Part shown: positions 6,104 to 8,244 of the stretch, one piece after another
Numbering within the stretch: position 1 is the stretch's first letter
Layout: each line of letters begins with the position of its first letter
Source of the DNA: DASQHM01 sp035632095
GTDB lineage: Bacteria > Pseudomonadota > Alphaproteobacteria > Ferrovibrionales > Ferrovibrionaceae
Assembly (NCBI GenBank): GCA_035632095.1
Contig: DASQHM010000022.1
Location: 1 to 8,244, forward strand
Length of the DNA: 8,244 nucleotides
Direction of reading: 5' to 3'
The notes under the pieces: model-generated
Told to the model about the DNA's origin: nothing
The model's database searches: none
The model's input: the letters and a program-made list of their open reading frames with translations, nothing else
Made by a program: the position numbers and the translations under genes

Positions 6104-7753
6104 GTGAACTTCGATCCGATTTTGCCGTCCGCCCGCGTAACGGCGATGCGGCGCCAGGGCCATTGGCGCGATCGCGTGCTCACCGAGTACCTGGATGAGG
6201 CGATCGCGCGAAACCCCGACAAGATCGCGCTCGTGGACCACAACAGCGTCACCGGCGAGCGCACCGAATTGACCTTCGCCGAATTGGGGCGCCGCGTGGA
6301 GCAGATCGCGCTCGGGCTTGTCGCGCTGGGAGTGCAAAAAGCCGACGTTGTGTCGTATCAGCTGCCGAACTGGTGGCAATTCACGGCGCTGCATCTGGCG
6401 TGTCTGCGCATCGGCGCCGTGACCAATCCGCTCATGCCGATCTTCCGCCAGCGCGAGCTTGAATTCATGCTTGGTCTGGCCGAGGCCCGCGTCCTGGTCG
6501 TGCCGCGCGTCTTCCGCGGTTTCGACTATCCGGCGATGATCGAGGATATTCGCGGCAAGCTGCCGGCGCTGCAGCATGTACTGGTGATCGGCGGCGAGGG
6601 CGAAGCGTCCTTCGAAAGGCGAATGTTGGGCAAGCAAGCCCATGGCGATGCGGCGAAGCTGTTTGCGGCGCGCAAGCCCGCGCCCGACGAGGTGATCCAG
6701 GTGCTGTACACCTCCGGCACCACCGGTGAACCCAAGGGCGTGATGCACACGGCCAACACGCTGTTCAGCAATATCCTGCCCTATGCCGAGCGGCTCGGCC
6801 TTGGCGCGGCGGACGTGGCGCTCATGGCCTCGCCCATGGCGCACCAGACCGGCTTCATGTACGGCCTGATGATGCCGGTCACTCTCGGCGCCAAGGCCGT
6901 GCTGCAGGACATCTGGCATCCGGGCGAGGCGGCCTCGATCATCGCCGCCGAGGGCGTCACCTTCACCATGGCCTCGACGCCGTTCCTGGCCGATCTCACG
7001 GAAACGGCAATCAAGCGGCCGAAGGACGTGGCGAGCCTGCGCATCTTCCTTTCGGCCGGCGCGCCGATTCCGCGCGTGCTGGTGCAGCGTGCGAAAGAGG
7101 CGCTCGGCGCCGAAATCGTCTCCGCCTGGGGCATGACGGAAAACGGCGCGGTCACCACCACCAAAGTAGGCGACAAGCCGGACAAGACCTTCGGCACCGA
7201 CGGGCTTGCCTTGCCGGGCATGGAAACGCGCACCGTCGATGCGGACGACAAGCCGGTCGCAGTTGGCGAGGAAGGCCGGCTGCAAACCCGCGGCTGCAGC
7301 AACTTCGTCGGCTACCTGAAGCGGCCGCAGCTCTATGGCACCGATGCGGACGGCTGGTTCGAGACCGGCGATCTTGCCCGCATCGACGCGGACGGTTACA
7401 TCCGCATCACCGGGCGGGCCAAGGACATAATCATCCGCGGCGGCGAGAACGTGCCCGTGGTCGAGGTGGAACAGCTCATGTACCGCCATCCCGCGGTGCA
7501 GGAAGTCGCCATCGTCGCCATGCCGGACGAGCGGCTCGGCGAGCGCGGCTGCGCCTTCGTCGTGCTCCGGGCGGGCAAGAGTCTCGATTTCCGCGAAATG
7601 CTGACGTTTCTGAGCGAGCAAAAGCTGGCGAAGAACTATTTCCCGGAGCGCCTGCAGATCGTCGAGCAAATGCCGAAGACGCCGAGCGGCAAGATCCAGA
7701 AATTCAAGCTGCGCGACGTGGCCAAGTCGCTGACGCCGGAAACCGTACGCTAA
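6104..7753 (+). CDS. Acyl-CoA ligase (AMP-forming), AliA-like
   Basis: This 549-residue enzyme of the ANL superfamily should activate a carboxylic acid with ATP and CoA through an acyl-AMP, the entry step of the pathway. All core motifs are present: the phosphate loop YTSGTTGEPKG (202-212), WGMTE (342-346), TGDLARID (421-428), the hinge GRAKDIIIRGGENV (437-450), and the C-terminal PKTPSGKIQK (524-533) with the catalytic lysine K530. From memory, the N-terminal region (FDPILP, then GHWRD, VDHNS and LPNWWQF) resembles cyclohexanecarboxylate-CoA ligases of the AliA type; this fits the BadH-like SDR nearby, but the substrate is unproven. The GTG start is set by AAGGAG nine bases upstream and gives a typical N-terminus. 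The gap from the upstream crotonase stop is 14 bases. Confidence 0.94.
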   Translation: MNFDPILPSARVTAMRRQGHWRDRVLTEYLDEAIARNPDKIALVDHNSVTGERTELTFAELGRRVEQIALGLVALGVQKADVVSYQLPNWWQFTALHLACLRIGAVTNPLMPIFRQRELEFMLGLAEARVLVVPRVFRGFDYPAMIEDIRGKLPALQHVLVIGGEGEASFERRMLGKQAHGDAAKLFAARKPAPDEVIQVLYTSGTTGEPKGVMHTANTLFSNILPYAERLGLGAADVALMASPMAHQTGFMYGLMMPVTLGAKAVLQDIWHPGEAASIIAAEGVTFTMASTPFLADLTETAIKRPKDVASLRIFLSAGAPIPRVLVQRAKEALGAEIVSAWGMTENGAVTTTKVGDKPDKTFGTDGLALPGMETRTVDADDKPVAVGEEGRLQTRGCSNFVGYLKRPQLYGTDADGWFETGDLARIDADGYIRITGRAKDIIIRGGENVPVVEVEQLMYRHPAVQEVAIVAMPDERLGERGCAFVVLRAGKSLDFREMLTFLSEQKLAKNYFPERLQIVEQMPKTPSGKIQKFKLRDVAKSLTPETVR

Positions 7754-7779
7754 GGGCCGCGGCAAAAGGGGGAGGCAGC

Positions 7780-8244
7780 ATGAGCAAGCGCATGGTGGGC
7801 GAGGTATCGGTCGCCCGCGTCGAGGACATCGCCGGGCCGTCGTTCAAGCCGAGCGCGATCTTCGCCGACTACACGCCCGAATACATCGACGTACACCGCG
7901 ATTGGCTGCTGCCCGGGCACTACTTCCCCAAGCTCGACCGCCTCAACATGAGCATGCACACCTGGGTCGTGCGGAACGGCAAGCACACCATCCTGATCGA
8001 CACCTGCATCGGCAATCACAAGTCGCGCCCGGGCGCGCCGTTCTGGAACGACCGCGACGGGCCCTATCTCGACCGGCTGCGCGAGGTCGGCGTGGCTCCA
8101 GAGCAAGTGGACTACGTCATGTGCACCCACATGCACGTCGATCACGTGGGCTGGAACACCAAGCTCGAAAGCGGCCGCTGGGTGCCCACGTTCCCAAACG
8201 CCAAGTATCTCTTCTCGCGCGTCGAATATGCGCACTATGAGGCG
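7780..8244 (+). CDS. Metallo-beta-lactamase-fold hydrolase (partial, C-terminus outside window)
   Basis: The frame is open from the ATG at 7780 to the window edge, giving 155 residues of what is usually a 280-310-residue protein. The zinc-binding motif is THMHVDHVGW (116-125; H117, H119, D121, H122), preceded by the conserved strand ending HTILIDTCIG (69-78), where the Asp is typical of the fold. The remaining metal ligands lie beyond the window. Family members hydrolyse lactones, thioesters or other esters; N-acyl-homoserine lactonase-like proteins share this layout. A GGGGGAGG sequence lies just upstream, and the gap from the ligase stop is 26 bases, so it is probably the third gene of the plus-strand operon. 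In this setting it may hydrolyse a ring lactone or CoA-thioester intermediate, which is inference. Confidence 0.88.
   Translation, partial: MSKRMVGEVSVARVEDIAGPSFKPSAIFADYTPEYIDVHRDWLLPGHYFPKLDRLNMSMHTWVVRNGKHTILIDTCIGNHKSRPGAPFWNDRDGPYLDRLREVGVAPEQVDYVMCTHMHVDHVGWNTKLESGRWVPTFPNAKYLFSRVEYAHYEA

Noticed and set aside
5780..7765. Long minus-strand open frame opposite the ligase gene
   Set aside because: It is rich in Arg, His and Ala with no recognisable domain, as expected for the antisense of a GC-rich gene. The ligase on the other strand has complete motifs.
1..8244. tRNA, rRNA, CRISPR array, insertion sequence or prophage genes
   Set aside because: No cloverleaf-like segment, regularly spaced repeats, transposase or integrase motifs were seen in either strand.

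Overview
The window looks like the chromosome of a high-GC alphaproteobacterium, probably of the Rhizobiales (Bradyrhizobium/Rhodopseudomonas type). This rests on the GC-rich coding sequence, a soluble adenylate cyclase fused to TolB-like and TPR segments, catabolic proteins that recall the Rhodopseudomonas palustris alicyclic-acid enzymes BadH and AliA, and a TTAA-N7-TTAA motif of the CtrA type. The lineage is inferred from protein features and was not tested by any search.

Layout. Positions 1-33 hold only the first 11 codons of a minus-strand gene. Positions 34-380 are non-coding; within them, 121-300 are AT-rich (about 34% GC by hand count) and carry a palindrome, a CtrA-like motif and an imperfect hairpin. 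A minus-strand class III adenylate cyclase occupies 381-2138. A 180-base gap (2139-2318) with a 9-bp inverted repeat separates it from a minus-strand three-gene operon at 2319-5114, transcribed in the order acyl-CoA dehydrogenase, SDR dehydrogenase, crotonase-family enzyme. A 165-base divergent promoter region (5115-5279) with two short palindromes follows. From 5280 to the window edge a plus-strand operon encodes a second crotonase-family enzyme, an acyl-CoA ligase and the N-terminal half of a metallo-beta-lactamase-fold hydrolase.

How the genes fit together. The two divergent operons supply a nearly complete CoA-thioester pathway: activation of a carboxylic acid (ligase), alpha,beta-dehydrogenation (acyl-CoA dehydrogenase), hydration or isomerisation (two crotonases), oxidation of a hydroxyl to a ketone (BadH-like SDR), and possibly a hydrolytic step (metallo-hydrolase). 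The resemblance of the SDR and ligase to BadH and AliA suggests a cyclic carboxylic acid (alicyclic, or derived from an aromatic) rather than an ordinary fatty acid. No thiolase, benzoyl-CoA reductase, ring oxygenase, transporter or regulator lies in the window, so the substrate is unresolved. Both crotonases lack the two catalytic glutamates of standard enoyl-CoA hydratases, which makes their chemistry the most open question here. The adenylate cyclase is probably an independent signalling gene.
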